Assembly: GCA_013334735.1 (NCBI GenBank)
Contig: JAAXXA010000060.1
Coordinates: 1-10,098, forward strand
Source: Bacteroidota bacterium
Lineage (GTDB): Bacteria; Bacteroidota; Bacteroidia; Bacteroidales; CG2-30-32-10
Reading direction: 5' to 3'
Length of the DNA stretch: 10,098 nt
Shown here: piece by piece, positions 1 through 6,735 of the stretch
Layout: each line of letters starts with the position of its first letter
Position numbering within the stretch: position 1 is the first letter of the stretch
Notes under the pieces: model-generated
The model's input: the letters and a program-made list of their open reading frames with translations, nothing else
What the model was told of the DNA's origin: nothing
Databases searched by the model: none
Made by a program: the position numbers and the translations under genes

Positions 1-28
1 GCACTATATATTTTACTATATATAGTGC
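1..28. repeat. AT-rich perfect hairpin at the window edge
   Basis: Positions 1-10 (GCACTATATA) are the exact reverse complement of 19-28. One further T-A pair at 11/18 gives an 11-bp stem with a 6-base loop. It could be the terminator of a gene that lies before the window, or one edge of the repeat cluster that follows. No U-rich tail is evident, so the role is undecided. Confidence 0.5.
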
Positions 29-66
29 AAATTTTAAAATGTAAAATCTAAAGTGCAAAATTCAAA
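25..66. repeat. Degenerate 7-bp tandem array, about six units
   Basis: Read in steps of seven from position 25, every unit ends in AAA preceded by C or T: GTGCAAA at 25, ATGTAAA at 39, GTGCAAA again at 53, ATTCAAA at 60. The period is exact although the first half of the unit varies. No open reading frame or RNA gene is seen in it. It belongs with the other period-7 arrays in this window's intergenic regions. Confidence 0.55.
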
Positions 67-101
67 AAACATTATAAGCACTGATAATTCTAAGTCTTAT
101 A

Positions 102-143
102 AATTTACAATTTGCAATTTAACTTTTGCAATTTGCAATATTT
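102..143. repeat. Degenerate 7-bp tandem array (AATTTGC-like units)
   Basis: Six consecutive 7-base units run from 102: AATTTAC, then AATTTGC at 109, AATTTAA at 116, CTTTTGC at 123, AATTTGC at 130 and AATATTT at 137. The unit differs from that of the array at 25-66, but the period is the same. With the hairpin at 1-28 and the inverted repeat at 198-270, it accounts for much of the 317-base gene-free leader of the window. Confidence 0.6.
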
Positions 144-197
144 TTATTTTTGGCAACATCACGGACAAGCTCTAATTATTCAGTTGTAAATAATAAC

Positions 198-270
198 GAA
201 CAAGGATTAACGATTTTAGATTTATGAAGGCAGTCTTACATAGCAAATCATCATTCGTTAATCCTTGTTC
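198..270. repeat. 16-bp perfect inverted repeat with 41-base spacer
   Basis: GAACAAGGATTAACGA at 198-213 is the exact reverse complement of 255-270. The left arm and spacer also read in steps of seven (GATTAAC at 205, GATTTTA at 212, GATTTAT at 219). The right arm ends 47 bases before the flavodiiron gene, so it could overlap that gene's promoter: TTGTT at 265-269 and TATCCTTTG at 291-299 are a weak -33/-7 candidate. It resembles short interspersed palindromes of Bacteroidota genomes; a regulatory role is possible but not shown. Confidence 0.65.
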
Positions 271-317
271 TTAAATAATATTAAGTAATTTATCCTTTGT
301 AAAGTATAAAATAAATT

Positions 318-1523
318 ATGGAAGACGCTAAAATACTTGACATCACTAATGATGTAAAATGGATAGGAGTTAAAGATCCTGATTTAAGAACTTTTGATTT
401 GGTTATGGAAACCAAGTACGGGTCAACATATAATTCATATTTTATTAATGCTCAGAAAAAAACTATAGTTGAAACAACCAAAGAAAAGTTTTGGGATAAA
501 TATGAGAGAAAAATCAGAAGCCTTGTTAATCCTGAGGAAATTGAATACATTATCATTAATCATACAGAGCCTGATCATTCGGGAAATGTGAGGAACCTTT
601 TAAAAATTGCGCCTAACGCAAAAATAGTTGGTAGTGGTAATGCTATCCGTTATTTGAACGATCTTTTGGGATATGAATTTCCGAATATTATTGTGAAGGG
701 AGGACAAACTCTCGATCTTGGAAATAAAACATTACAATTTATCACTGCTTCAAACCTTCACTGGCCCGATTCTATTTACACATATCTGGAAGAGGATAAA
801 ATATTATTTACCTGCGATTCTTTTGGTTCTCATTATTGCAGCGATGGAATGTATGACGACCTTGCAGGAAATTTTGATGAAGCCTTCAAATATTATTTTG
901 ATGTTATTTTAAAACCATTCAGCAGATTTATGCTGATGGCAATTGAAAAAATCCGTCCTCTCGAAATAGCCGCTATTTGCACAGGACACGGGCCTATATT
1001 GCGCAGTAACTGGAAAAAATATGTTGATCTTTCGGAGGAGTATTCCCGAAAAGCATTGTCAGTAGTTGATAAACCAAGAGTATTTATTCCGTTTGTATCT
1101 GCTTATGGAAATACTGCGGTCATAGCTAAAAAAATAGCTGAAGGCGTTAGACAAGCCGGAAATATTGAAGTAAATGTGTGTGATATTGAAAAGCTTGCAT
1201 TAGATGAAATTGCTAAGGAAATTGAAAAATGTTCCGGTTTAATAATTGGGTCGCCTACTATCAACATGAACTCGCTTTTGCAGATTTATCAGATATTTTC
1301 AGTAATAATACCTTTGCGAGATAAAGGTAAATTATCAGCAGCATTCGGTTCGTACGGATGGAGCGGCGAAGCGGTAAAGATTATTCGCGATAACCTTTCA
1401 AACCTAAAATTAAACCTTTTTGAAGAAAGCTTTTCCGTTAAATTTTCTCTTCATGAAAACGACTTTGAAAAATGTATAAATTTCGGGAAAAGCTTTGGAA
1501 CGGAGCTTTTGAAAGAAGCGTAA
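318..1523 (+). CDS. fprA: Flavodiiron protein (A-type flavoprotein), oxygen/NO reductase
   Basis: This is a cytoplasmic flavodiiron protein. The family reduces O2 to water and/or NO to N2O, using electrons from rubredoxin or a similar donor, and protects anaerobes and microaerophiles. The N-terminal half (about 1-250) is a metallo-beta-lactamase-type domain carrying the diiron ligand pattern: H82-x-E84-x-D86-H87, H148 in NLHWPDS, D167 in FTCDSFGSH and H224 in TGHGP. The C-terminal half (about 253-395) is a flavodoxin-like FMN domain with SAYGNT at 261-266, GSPTIN at 311-316 and [10 protein letters not shown] at 343-352. The length of 401 aa and the absence of a rubredoxin or reductase extension make it the simple class A type, so its electron donor must be encoded elsewhere. 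The ATG at 318 follows an A/T-rich leader without Shine-Dalgarno, as is usual in Bacteroidota. It seems to be a single-gene unit. Whether O2 or NO is preferred cannot be read from these motifs. Confidence 0.95.
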   Translation: MEDAKILDITNDVKWIGVKDPDLRTFDLVMETKYGSTYNSYFINAQKKTIVETTKEKFWDKYERKIRSLVNPEEIEYIIINHTEPDHSGNVRNLLKIAPNAKIVGSGNAIRYLNDLLGYEFPNIIVKGGQTLDLGNKTLQFITASNLHWPDSIYTYLEEDKILFTCDSFGSHYCSDGMYDDLAGNFDEAFKYYFDVILKPFSRFMLMAIEKIRPLEIAAICTGHGPILRSNWKKYVDLSEEYSRKALSVVDKPRVFIPFVSAYGNTAVIAKKIAEGVRQAGNIEVNVCDIEKLALDEIAKEIEKCSGLIIGSPTINMNSLLQIYQIFSVIIPLRDKGKLSAAFGSYGWSGEAVKIIRDNLSNLKLNLFEESFSVKFSLHENDFEKCINFGKSFGTELLKEA

Positions 1524-1553
1524 TATTTATAAAATAAAAGAATTAGGAAAGAA

Positions 1554-1602
1554 AAGTTATAAGTTATAAGTTATAAGGCAAAAGGCATAAGGCATAAGGG
1601 GG
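1554..1602. repeat. 7-bp tandem array after fprA (AAGTTAT then AAGGCAT units)
   Basis: AAGTTAT occurs three times in tandem (1554-1574). It is followed by AAGGCA-type units, of which two (1582-1588 and 1589-1595) are identical AAGGCAT, and then AAGGGGG. The array begins 31 bases after the fprA stop, between convergent genes. The same order (AAGTTAY, AAGGCAY repeated, AAGGG) recurs at 3174-3206 after another gene. There is no hairpin, so it is not an intrinsic terminator. Confidence 0.65.
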
Positions 1603-1665
1603 AAAAGTAAACTATTGAAAAATATAAAATAACCTTCTAACTATTTTTTGCCACATTACCTTTTA

Positions 1666-1962
1666 TTAACAAATGGTATTACTTCTATTGTCAATAAATG
1701 CAACTATTTCAATAAAATTTTTGTGAATTCTGTAAACTAGAGAAGTTTGATAAGAAACAACACATTTTCTAATATTTTTGTGTTTACGGGAAGGTGGACA
1801 AAGGTTTTTGAAAGACTGTATTTTTTCAATTAAATCCTTAATCATACAAACTAATTCATCAGCTTCTTTAATAGTCCATTTTTTAAGAATAAACTCCAAA
1901 GTATTCAGATAAGTTTCTTCGGCTAAAGGCGACCAAATAACTTTGGTTTCTTTTAATTTCAT
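1666..1962 (-). CDS. RelE/ParE-superfamily toxin of a toxin-antitoxin module
   Basis: The 98-aa basic protein looks like a RelE/ParE-superfamily (plasmid stabilisation type) toxin. Visible features are the opening VIWSPLAEETYLNTLEFILKKW (residues 8-29), a helical middle (residues 32-50), and the C-terminal strand run RKCVVSYQTSLVYRIHKNFIEIVAFIDNRSN (residues 65-95), which matches the usual '...LVYRI....I.I...D.R.NP' ending of ParE-like toxins. Family members inhibit DNA gyrase (ParE) or cleave mRNA at the ribosome (RelE). The sequence alone does not decide between them, although the ending favours ParE. Its ATG overlaps the antitoxin stop by one base (TAATG at 1964-1960 on the minus strand), which implies translational coupling. 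It is convergent with fprA and nothing suggests truncation. Confidence 0.85.
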   Translation of the reverse strand: MKLKETKVIWSPLAEETYLNTLEFILKKWTIKEADELVCMIKDLIEKIQSFKNLCPPSRKHKNIRKCVVSYQTSLVYRIHKNFIEIVAFIDNRSNTIC

Positions 1963-2204
1963 TATTTACGAAGCAATTTATTAACTTTTTTATTTACAAC
2001 TTCGTCGGAAACACCTTCGCCATTATCAAGTTGTTTTAAACCGGATTCTATAGCTTTTTTTTCCATATTAGAAATATCATCCCACCAGTCAATTTTTTTA
2101 CTTTTAAGAGTACTAATGTATGCCTGAATTTTGCTTAAAACACTAATGTCGTCAGTTTCGACTATTAGTTTATGTAAATTGCTTTTAAGTTCAGCAGTAT
2201 CCAT
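1962..2204 (-). CDS. Antitoxin partner of the RelE/ParE-like toxin
   Basis: This 80-aa protein is encoded directly upstream of, and overlapping, the toxin gene. It has the layout of small Bacteroidota addiction-module antitoxins: a helical N-terminal part (residues 1-35), KKIDWWDDIS around 37-45, then an acidic amphipathic stretch (EKKAIESGLKQLDNGEG, residues 48-64) and a lysine-rich tail (VNKKVNKLLRK). The WWDD/EKKAIESGLKQLDNGEGVS segment is the recognisable part and would be the toxin-wrapping region. No classical ribbon-helix-helix or helix-turn-helix motif is obvious, so whether it autoregulates cannot be said. The promoter 50-81 bases upstream would drive both genes. The order antitoxin then toxin is the common one for type II modules. 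Confidence 0.82.
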   Translation of the reverse strand: MDTAELKSNLHKLIVETDDISVLSKIQAYISTLKSKKIDWWDDISNMEKKAIESGLKQLDNGEGVSDEVVNKKVNKLLRK

Positions 2205-2253
2205 AATATTTTAAATTTAAAGAGCTAAAACTTTATTATTTTTTAACTTTATG

Positions 2254-2285
2254 CAAATTTACCATAATAATCGAAATTTTACAAA
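2254..2285 (-). promoter_or_regulatory. Bacteroidota-type promoter for the toxin-antitoxin operon
   Basis: On the minus strand, TTTG (plus-strand CAAA, 2282-2285) is followed after 20 bases by TAAATTTG (plus-strand CAAATTTA, 2254-2261). This is an exact match to the Bacteroidota -33 TTTG / -7 TAnnTTTG consensus with normal spacing. It lies 50 bases before the antitoxin ATG. The divergent lipoprotein gene has only a -7-like TACATTTG on the plus strand at 2306-2313, with no matching -33 element, so its promoter is less certain. Confidence 0.7.
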
Positions 2286-2372
2286 TTCTAACCGAAAATT
2301 TAAATTACATTTGCTCAACAAATTTAGAAAAACAAAAACATACAAAACCTATTTAAAACATGTAAAAACAGT

Positions 2373-3167
2373 ATGCTCGCTAAATTAGTTAATATCTTTT
2401 TACCTTTTATTTTTGTTATATTAGTATGCTCTTGTTCGCAACAAAGGCAGCTTGCTAAAGAATTTTTAAACAAAAAAGATTCATTAAGCATTCTCATATT
2501 AAGAACAGATACTGTTTTTAAAAAAAATCTTAAAAAAAATAATGATTCAATTTCAGATACTACAAACAGTTTATTTCTGGGAAAAACAAAAAATATAACA
2601 TTAATAAACCTTATATATACCGGATTAATTGACGAACTAAAGAAAAGAAAATTAAAAGTATATACTGATGAAAACATGAATTCATTTATGAGTTTACCCT
2701 CCGAATCATATATTTTTAATATGTCGCAAATAGAAATGGACGAATATGTAATACCATATTCCTTCTCGCAAGATTATGACGAGGATGAATATTATCAGGA
2801 TTTTAATTTGAATGCCGTTAGCCTTAATACATGGTTTGAAGTATCCGAATTGAACGGAGAGCAGGAAAAAAGTAAAGTTCTATACAGCAGCAAGAGTATA
2901 AATGATAATGTTTACGGTTACTTCAGAAGGAATTATTTATATGATGAAATATACTTTAATTATCGAAGGACAGATATTACTTTGGATGATATTTACAAAT
3001 CAGCCTTAAATTTCGGTTACACAAACGCGGATTATATTTTCGATTATTTTTTAAACCAGTATGTTTACGAAAATTATAAAGGAAAAATGAAAAAGAATTA
3101 TCTGCATTATGATATAAAGAAGAACAGATTTATTAAGGCAGAAAAAAACAGATTTATATTTATGTGA
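2373..3167 (+). CDS. Putative lipoprotein of unknown function
   Basis: I do not recognise this 264-aa protein. It begins with a short signal sequence (MLAK, then a hydrophobic run at residues 5-19) ending in VCSC, a plausible lipobox. Cys21 would be the lipidated residue (Cys19 is a less likely alternative), which puts the protein in the cell envelope. The residues after Cys21 are SQQRQ, without the acidic residues of the known Bacteroidota surface-export signal, so a periplasm-facing anchor is more likely. The mature part is charged and very rich in Tyr, Asp and Asn, with an acidic patch DYDEDEYYQDF (134-144) and many aromatic residues at 180-232. The C-terminus carries KNRFI twice (250-254 and 258-262). 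No enzyme motif or transmembrane helix is seen beyond the signal. It is divergent from the antitoxin gene and has no functional partner beside it. The start is fixed by the signal peptide. Confidence 0.75.
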   Translation: MLAKLVNIFLPFIFVILVCSCSQQRQLAKEFLNKKDSLSILILRTDTVFKKNLKKNNDSISDTTNSLFLGKTKNITLINLIYTGLIDELKKRKLKVYTDENMNSFMSLPSESYIFNMSQIEMDEYVIPYSFSQDYDEDEYYQDFNLNAVSLNTWFEVSELNGEQEKSKVLYSSKSINDNVYGYFRRNYLYDEIYFNYRRTDITLDDIYKSALNFGYTNADYIFDYFLNQYVYENYKGKMKKNYLHYDIKKNRFIKAEKNRFIFM

Positions 3168-3173
3168 TGTAAC

Positions 3174-3275
3174 AAGTTACAAGGCATAAGGCACAAGGCA
3201 TAAGGGAAAATGGTAATCGGTATTCGGTATTCGGTAACACGTAATTCGTAATTGCTAATTCGTAATTATAAATTA
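3174..3275. repeat. Compound 7-bp tandem array with three unit types
   Basis: The array starts 6 bases after the lipoprotein stop. It opens with AAGTTAC (3174), then AAGGCAT, AAGGCAC, AAGGCAT (3181-3201). Next come TCGGTAT twice and TCGGTAA (3217-3237). It ends with GTAATTC, GTAATTG, CTAATTC, GTAATTA and TAAATTA (3241-3275). Three unrelated units therefore follow each other with the same 7-base period, broken only by a short phase shift near 3209-3216. It lies between convergent genes and contains no convincing terminator hairpin. Confidence 0.7.
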
Positions 3276-3309
3276 CCTTCAAAATATTTGCATCCAGTCC
3301 GTGTAATTT

Positions 3310-4473
3310 TTACTTTTCGTAGCTTCCTTTTTTTAATATTATTTTATCTCTCATCATAAATTCGCCCATGGCAATAACGTGTTGAATCTCATTTCCCGAG
3401 AGAAAAACCAAATCCGCATCTTTACCTTCTGCAATTCTTCCTTTATTTTTTAATTTAAGAATATCGGCAGGATTGCATGTTATTACTGTTAAAGCTTTTT
3501 CAAGTGGAAAACCTTCAACATTCACCATATCCATCAATTCACGGAAGTTAGCGCAGGGCAAGCCCATTTCGAGTTTAACAAGATTACCGTTTTCATCAAA
3601 ACCGGGTAATGAACCGCAAGCATCGCTTGTGAATGTAATATTTTCGAGAGGTACGCCCGCGTTAACAAGGTCTATCACTGCTTTTGAAGGTTTTACTTCA
3701 TATTCGGGAAAATAAGGATAAGAGCTGGTTGTAATATCAACATATCCTCCTTTTTTACCATATTCTTTAGCATCTTCCAGAGTATAATCATTGCGATTGC
3801 AATGAGTTGGGAAAAACTGCGTGAGCTTAATCATACTTTTAGCAGTAACATCATAAAGAGGCTGAAAAGGATTATGAGCATCTCCAAGATGAATATTAAC
3901 TATTCCCGCTTTACCGCCAAGCATTCCTCCAACACGTGCATGTTCGGTAAGTTTAAGAAGTTCATCGGTATTTGGGCATGATGAACGATGGTCGGAAATG
4001 GCAATTTCACCAACGCCAATAATTTCATCAATAACAGCAATGTCCTTTCCCACATCGCCTGTTATTGTGGGAGTAGGCACCTGATAAGCGCCAGTGTATA
4101 TCCAACAGGAAACACCTTCAGCTCTAAGACTTTTTGCTTTCATCAAAACTGATTCAACTGAACGCGTCATTCCATCGGTGCCCAAACACCCTATCACAGT
4201 AGTAACACCTGCTTCTATCAATTGACTTAACTGAAGCTCTGGAGTACGTGTAGAAGGACCTCCCTCACCACCTGCGCCGGCAATATGTATATGCCCGTCA
4301 ACTAAGCCGGGAATAAGTTTTAACCCGTTACATTGAACTATTTTCAAAAAACTGCTTTCCTGAAGTTTAATATCATCTGCAATGGCAATTATTTTTGAAC
4401 CTGCAATAAGAATGTCTTTAATTCCTAAATGAGAAGGTGAATAGACATCGCATTTTTTAAATAATATCATCAT
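3310..4473 (-). CDS. iadA: Isoaspartyl dipeptidase (IadA)
   Basis: This is a metal-dependent amidohydrolase that cleaves beta-aspartyl (isoaspartyl) dipeptides. In E. coli its homologue clears isoAsp peptides, and in cyanophycin users this activity finishes degradation by splitting beta-Asp-Arg. The 387-aa length fits the family (about 390). Visible motifs are DGHIHIAGAGGEGGPSTRTPE (metal ligands H61 and H63; E70), GAYQVPT with Y130, SDHRSS with R163, HLGD with H195, PTHCNRN with H224 and R227, and TSDACGS with the catalytic D284. The lysine that is carboxylated in E. coli IadA (K162) aligns with E156 in GEIAISDH. Glu at this site probably still bridges the two metals, and I recall it in other homologues. 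Two ATGs are adjacent (codons 1 and 2) and either could start. It lies 247 bases downstream of the 632-aa synthetase paralogue on the same strand, with a repeat between them, so it may be read from the same transcript or from its own weak promoter. Confidence 0.94.
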   Translation of the reverse strand: MMILFKKCDVYSPSHLGIKDILIAGSKIIAIADDIKLQESSFLKIVQCNGLKLIPGLVDGHIHIAGAGGEGGPSTRTPELQLSQLIEAGVTTVIGCLGTDGMTRSVESVLMKAKSLRAEGVSCWIYTGAYQVPTPTITGDVGKDIAVIDEIIGVGEIAISDHRSSCPNTDELLKLTEHARVGGMLGGKAGIVNIHLGDAHNPFQPLYDVTAKSMIKLTQFFPTHCNRNDYTLEDAKEYGKKGGYVDITTSSYPYFPEYEVKPSKAVIDLVNAGVPLENITFTSDACGSLPGFDENGNLVKLEMGLPCANFRELMDMVNVEGFPLEKALTVITCNPADILKLKNKGRIAEGKDADLVFLSGNEIQHVIAMGEFMMRDKIILKKGSYEK

Positions 4474-4486
4474 AAGAATATAGTTT

Positions 4487-4525
4487 GAAAGTTGAAAAGT
4501 TAAAAGTTTTTAAAGTTAAAAGTTA
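4487..4525. repeat. AAGTT-type short repeats upstream of iadA
   Basis: AAGTT occurs at 4489, 4497, 4504, 4513 and 4520, spaced 8, 7, 9 and 7 bases, mostly in the form AAAAGTT. It is a less regular relative of the 7-base arrays elsewhere in the window. It lies in the leader of iadA, only 14 bases from the ATG, and so would be part of its 5' untranslated region. Confidence 0.5.
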
Positions 4526-4542
4526 ATAAAGGACATATCAAA
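4511..4542 (-). promoter_or_regulatory. Possible promoter for iadA
   Basis: On the minus strand TTTG (plus-strand CAAA, 4539-4542) is followed after exactly 20 bases by TAACTTTA (plus-strand 4511-4518), which matches seven of eight bases of TAnnTTTG. It would give a leader of roughly 30 bases made of AAGTT-type repeats. The last -7 base is off and the area is of low complexity, so a chance match is quite possible. Confidence 0.33.
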
Positions 4543-4560
4543 AAACTTAATTTTCCCCTT

Positions 4561-4679
4561 TTGTCATTTCGACCGGTTATTGAGCGGAGCCGAAATAATA
4601 GGGAGAAATCTAAAAGATAATCTATGCTTTGGATATCTCACTGCCACTTCGATTCCTCAGCGTCCGTTCGATATGACAA
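4561..4679. repeat. MITE/REP-like palindromic element, about 119 bp
   Basis: The ends form imperfect terminal inverted repeats: TTGTCATTTCGA at 4561-4572 against TCGATATGACAA at 4668-4679 (11 of 12 bases pair). Inner segments (GAGAAATCT near 4602 and GGATATCTC near 4631) also partly pair. The composition is less AT-rich than its surroundings, with no coding capacity. The TTGTCATTTCGACC... and GGAGAAATC words are those of a common interspersed palindromic repeat that I recall from Bacteroidota genomes; this copy looks decayed. It sits between the 632-aa synthetase gene and iadA. Confidence 0.6.
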
Positions 4680-4720
4680 CCTGTATGGAATTTTAGAGAT
4701 ACTTTAAAGTTTATAAAGTT

Positions 4721-6619
4721 TTAATCGTATTTAAAAATTAGCGCTTTCAAAATTGGTTCTAAGGCAGTGAGAAGAAGATTCTCCTTATCTCCTTCATCAA
4801 AAAATGAAATACTGGATAAAACCTCTCCATTAATCGATATTTCTATTTGATGATCTGTAATTTCAAAAAGTATTCCATGTTCCAGAAGAATGTTTTTCAT
4901 ACTTTCTTCAGTATAATCAGGATTGTCAAGAATAACAATGTCGGCGCTTTCATGGAAAAAGCCATAATTATTTATCTGTTGACTGTTATGAGAAAAAACG
5001 GCAAATTCGCTTGTAGGATCTCTTAAAATAATTTTCACATTCTGGTCATGGGATGTATTTTTACAGAAATAAACTCCATTAAAAAATATTCCTTCATCAA
5101 TCAAAGAAGCAAATCCAATATCTGTTTTAATATTTTTTAATTTTTCATAAATAAAATCAGCTTGTCTTTTTGTAATATTATTTCCGGCAATGATTGGTAT
5201 TCTGGCATTTTCGGGCTTTTTAAAATGCGACAACATAATAAGTCCGGGAACATCAATAGAATCGCCAATTGCAGGAGCCAGATGCATAAAAACTCCGGGA
5301 CCGGAATTAATTTCAATTATTCCAAAACTCCCTTCATTCCATGGTTTTGAAATATCTGCTGTCATTACATCAATTCCAAGGCATTTAACAGAAAAGAATT
5401 TTGCAATGGATTCAACCATTTCAATATTTTTAGGATGAATTTTATCTGTAACATTTATGGAAACACCTCCTGCGGAAATATTGGCAATTCTGCGCAAATA
5501 AATAATTTCGTCTGTTTTTGGAACGGAATTAAGAGAAAGTCCCTGAATGGTCAGATAATCGTTCATATCATCGTCAATCTTTATTTTACAAAGTGGTGAA
5601 CGCGCATTATCCAAACGGATCTTTTTTTCGTTATCAATTTTTATAAGAGTTTCTATAGTATCTGTACCGTTTCCAATTATATATGCGGGAACCCGTTCAA
5701 GCGCTGCTACAAATTTACCATTCACAGTGAGTACGCGATGATCTGTGCCATAAATTTGCTGCTGGACAATTATACCTTCAAATTTGCTTGCAGATTGTTT
5801 ATACGCGTTAATAATCACATTGTATGCTTTTCTTACACCTTCTTCCGATTCAATATTTGTTGTAACTCCCTGTCCTTTGTGCCCTGCAACAGGTTTCAAT
5901 ACCACGGGGAAGCCCAGTTTTAAGGCTTCATCAACAGCTTCATCCTCAGAAAAACAGTTTTTACCAATAGGAGAGGGGAGTCCACACATAGTAAGAAAAT
6001 TGCCAACCATGTCTTTATACATAGTAAATTCGGTATCTTTAATACTATCCGTGTGAAAAGTAGTTGAACGTCCTCTTAATTGTTTTTTGCCATAACCCCA
6101 TTGAAATTCATCCTCTTCATTAAGAAAAAATACGGGTATTTTCCTTTTCAAACCTGCTTCAACTAATGAATATATTGTTGGTCCACCTAATAAAGTCTGA
6201 TTGAAACTTTCTTGCAAAACCTTCCATTTACCACGAAAATCAAATTCATTTTTATTATTTATACTTTTAAACCATTCACTTAATAACAATACTGATTCCC
6301 TCGCAATTTTTTCATCAAAAAATTCAACTGCTACCACGTAATCATCACCTTCAGCGCCAATGGAATAATCATTTATGAAAAGATCAATATCCATTTTAAG
6401 AATCTGAATGAGAGTAGATGCAAAAAGATCAATTACAGTGGATGGCTTCCTGCCTATAAGGACAGGGAATTCTTTATAAACAAATTCTTTATAATAATCC
6501 TCTTCAGGTCCTTCAGGGTCAAGAAAAATATTAAATACCAAGGCTCTTTCATTCAGATAATAATTAGATCCTTTGTAAATATAAAATTTATGAACATTAA
6601 AATCATTAAAGTTTTCCAT
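4721..6619 (-). CDS. Short cyanophycin-synthetase paralogue (CphA2-like), degenerate Mur-ligase part
   Basis: This 632-aa protein is homologous over its length to the neighbouring 880-aa CphA. The N-domain (about 1-145) lacks the HxxEH motif: DLFAS occupies that place (64-68). The ATP-grasp region (about 146-470) is close to CphA consensus: KPVAGHKGQGV at 242-252, ERVPA at 308-312, LRRIANISAGG at 375-385 and the Mg-binding E436-I-N438 in IIEINSGPG. The Mur-like tail begins at RIPII (473), but the P-loop is replaced by NITKRQ (481-486), the ETxRxG motif is gone, about 70 residues of the central domain are missing, and the protein stops where the last Mur lobe should begin. Cyanobacterial CphA2 has this build: a truncated synthetase that joins ready-made beta-Asp-Arg dipeptides with one active site. 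A similar role, or partnership with the 880-aa enzyme, is inferred here. The reading frame is intact and it has its own promoter, which argues against a pseudogene. The ATG at 6619 follows that promoter closely. Confidence 0.85.
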   Translation of the reverse strand: MENFNDFNVHKFYIYKGSNYYLNERALVFNIFLDPEGPEEDYYKEFVYKEFPVLIGRKPSTVIDLFASTLIQILKMDIDLFINDYSIGAEGDDYVVAVEFFDEKIARESVLLLSEWFKSINNKNEFDFRGKWKVLQESFNQTLLGGPTIYSLVEAGLKRKIPVFFLNEEDEFQWGYGKKQLRGRSTTFHTDSIKDTEFTMYKDMVGNFLTMCGLPSPIGKNCFSEDEAVDEALKLGFPVVLKPVAGHKGQGVTTNIESEEGVRKAYNVIINAYKQSASKFEGIIVQQQIYGTDHRVLTVNGKFVAALERVPAYIIGNGTDTIETLIKIDNEKKIRLDNARSPLCKIKIDDDMNDYLTIQGLSLNSVPKTDEIIYLRRIANISAGGVSINVTDKIHPKNIEMVESIAKFFSVKCLGIDVMTADISKPWNEGSFGIIEINSGPGVFMHLAPAIGDSIDVPGLIMLSHFKKPENARIPIIAGNNITKRQADFIYEKLKNIKTDIGFASLIDEGIFFNGVYFCKNTSHDQNVKIILRDPTSEFAVFSHNSQQINNYGFFHESADIVILDNPDYTEESMKNILLEHGILFEITDHQIEISINGEVLSSISFFDEGDKENLLLTALEPILKALIFKYD

Positions 6620-6644
6620 GAGTTTTAAATCATTTTAGCACCGA

Positions 6645-6676
6645 CAAACCTAATCTTAATTTTAAAATTACGCAAA
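6645..6676 (-). promoter_or_regulatory. Bacteroidota-type promoter for the short synthetase paralogue
   Basis: On the minus strand TTTG (plus-strand CAAA, 6673-6676) is followed after 20 bases by TAGGTTTG (plus-strand CAAACCTA, 6645-6652), an exact -33/-7 match. The -7 box ends 25 bases before the ATG, giving a very short leader. The -33 box lies inside a TTACGCAAAT 10-mer (6668-6677) that recurs twice in the same intergenic region, so a bound protein there could control this promoter. Confidence 0.7.
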
Positions 6677-6735
6677 TAATCTTTTAAGTTTTGCAATTTT
6701 TAACAAAAAAAGATTTTATGAATATCGAATAATTG

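Noticed and set aside
1..317. Search for a tRNA, small RNA or short gene in the leader region
   Set aside because: Only AT-rich repeats and palindromes are seen; no cloverleaf, no T-loop GTTCNANNC and no convincing reading frame.
2324..2677. 117-aa open frame on the minus strand overlapping the lipoprotein start
   Set aside because: It is Phe/Leu-rich because it is the antisense of an AT- and Lys-rich coding sequence. The opposite strand has a proper signal peptide with lipobox.
3174..3275. Repeat array considered as a CRISPR
   Set aside because: Units are 7 bases in direct contact with no 20-40 base spacers, and no cas genes are in the window.
4721..6619. Short synthetase considered as a pseudogene of a full-length cphA
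   Set aside because: The frame is intact over 632 codons, ATP-grasp motifs are fully kept, and an exact promoter precedes it. The missing parts are confined to the N-domain site and the Mur region, not scattered.
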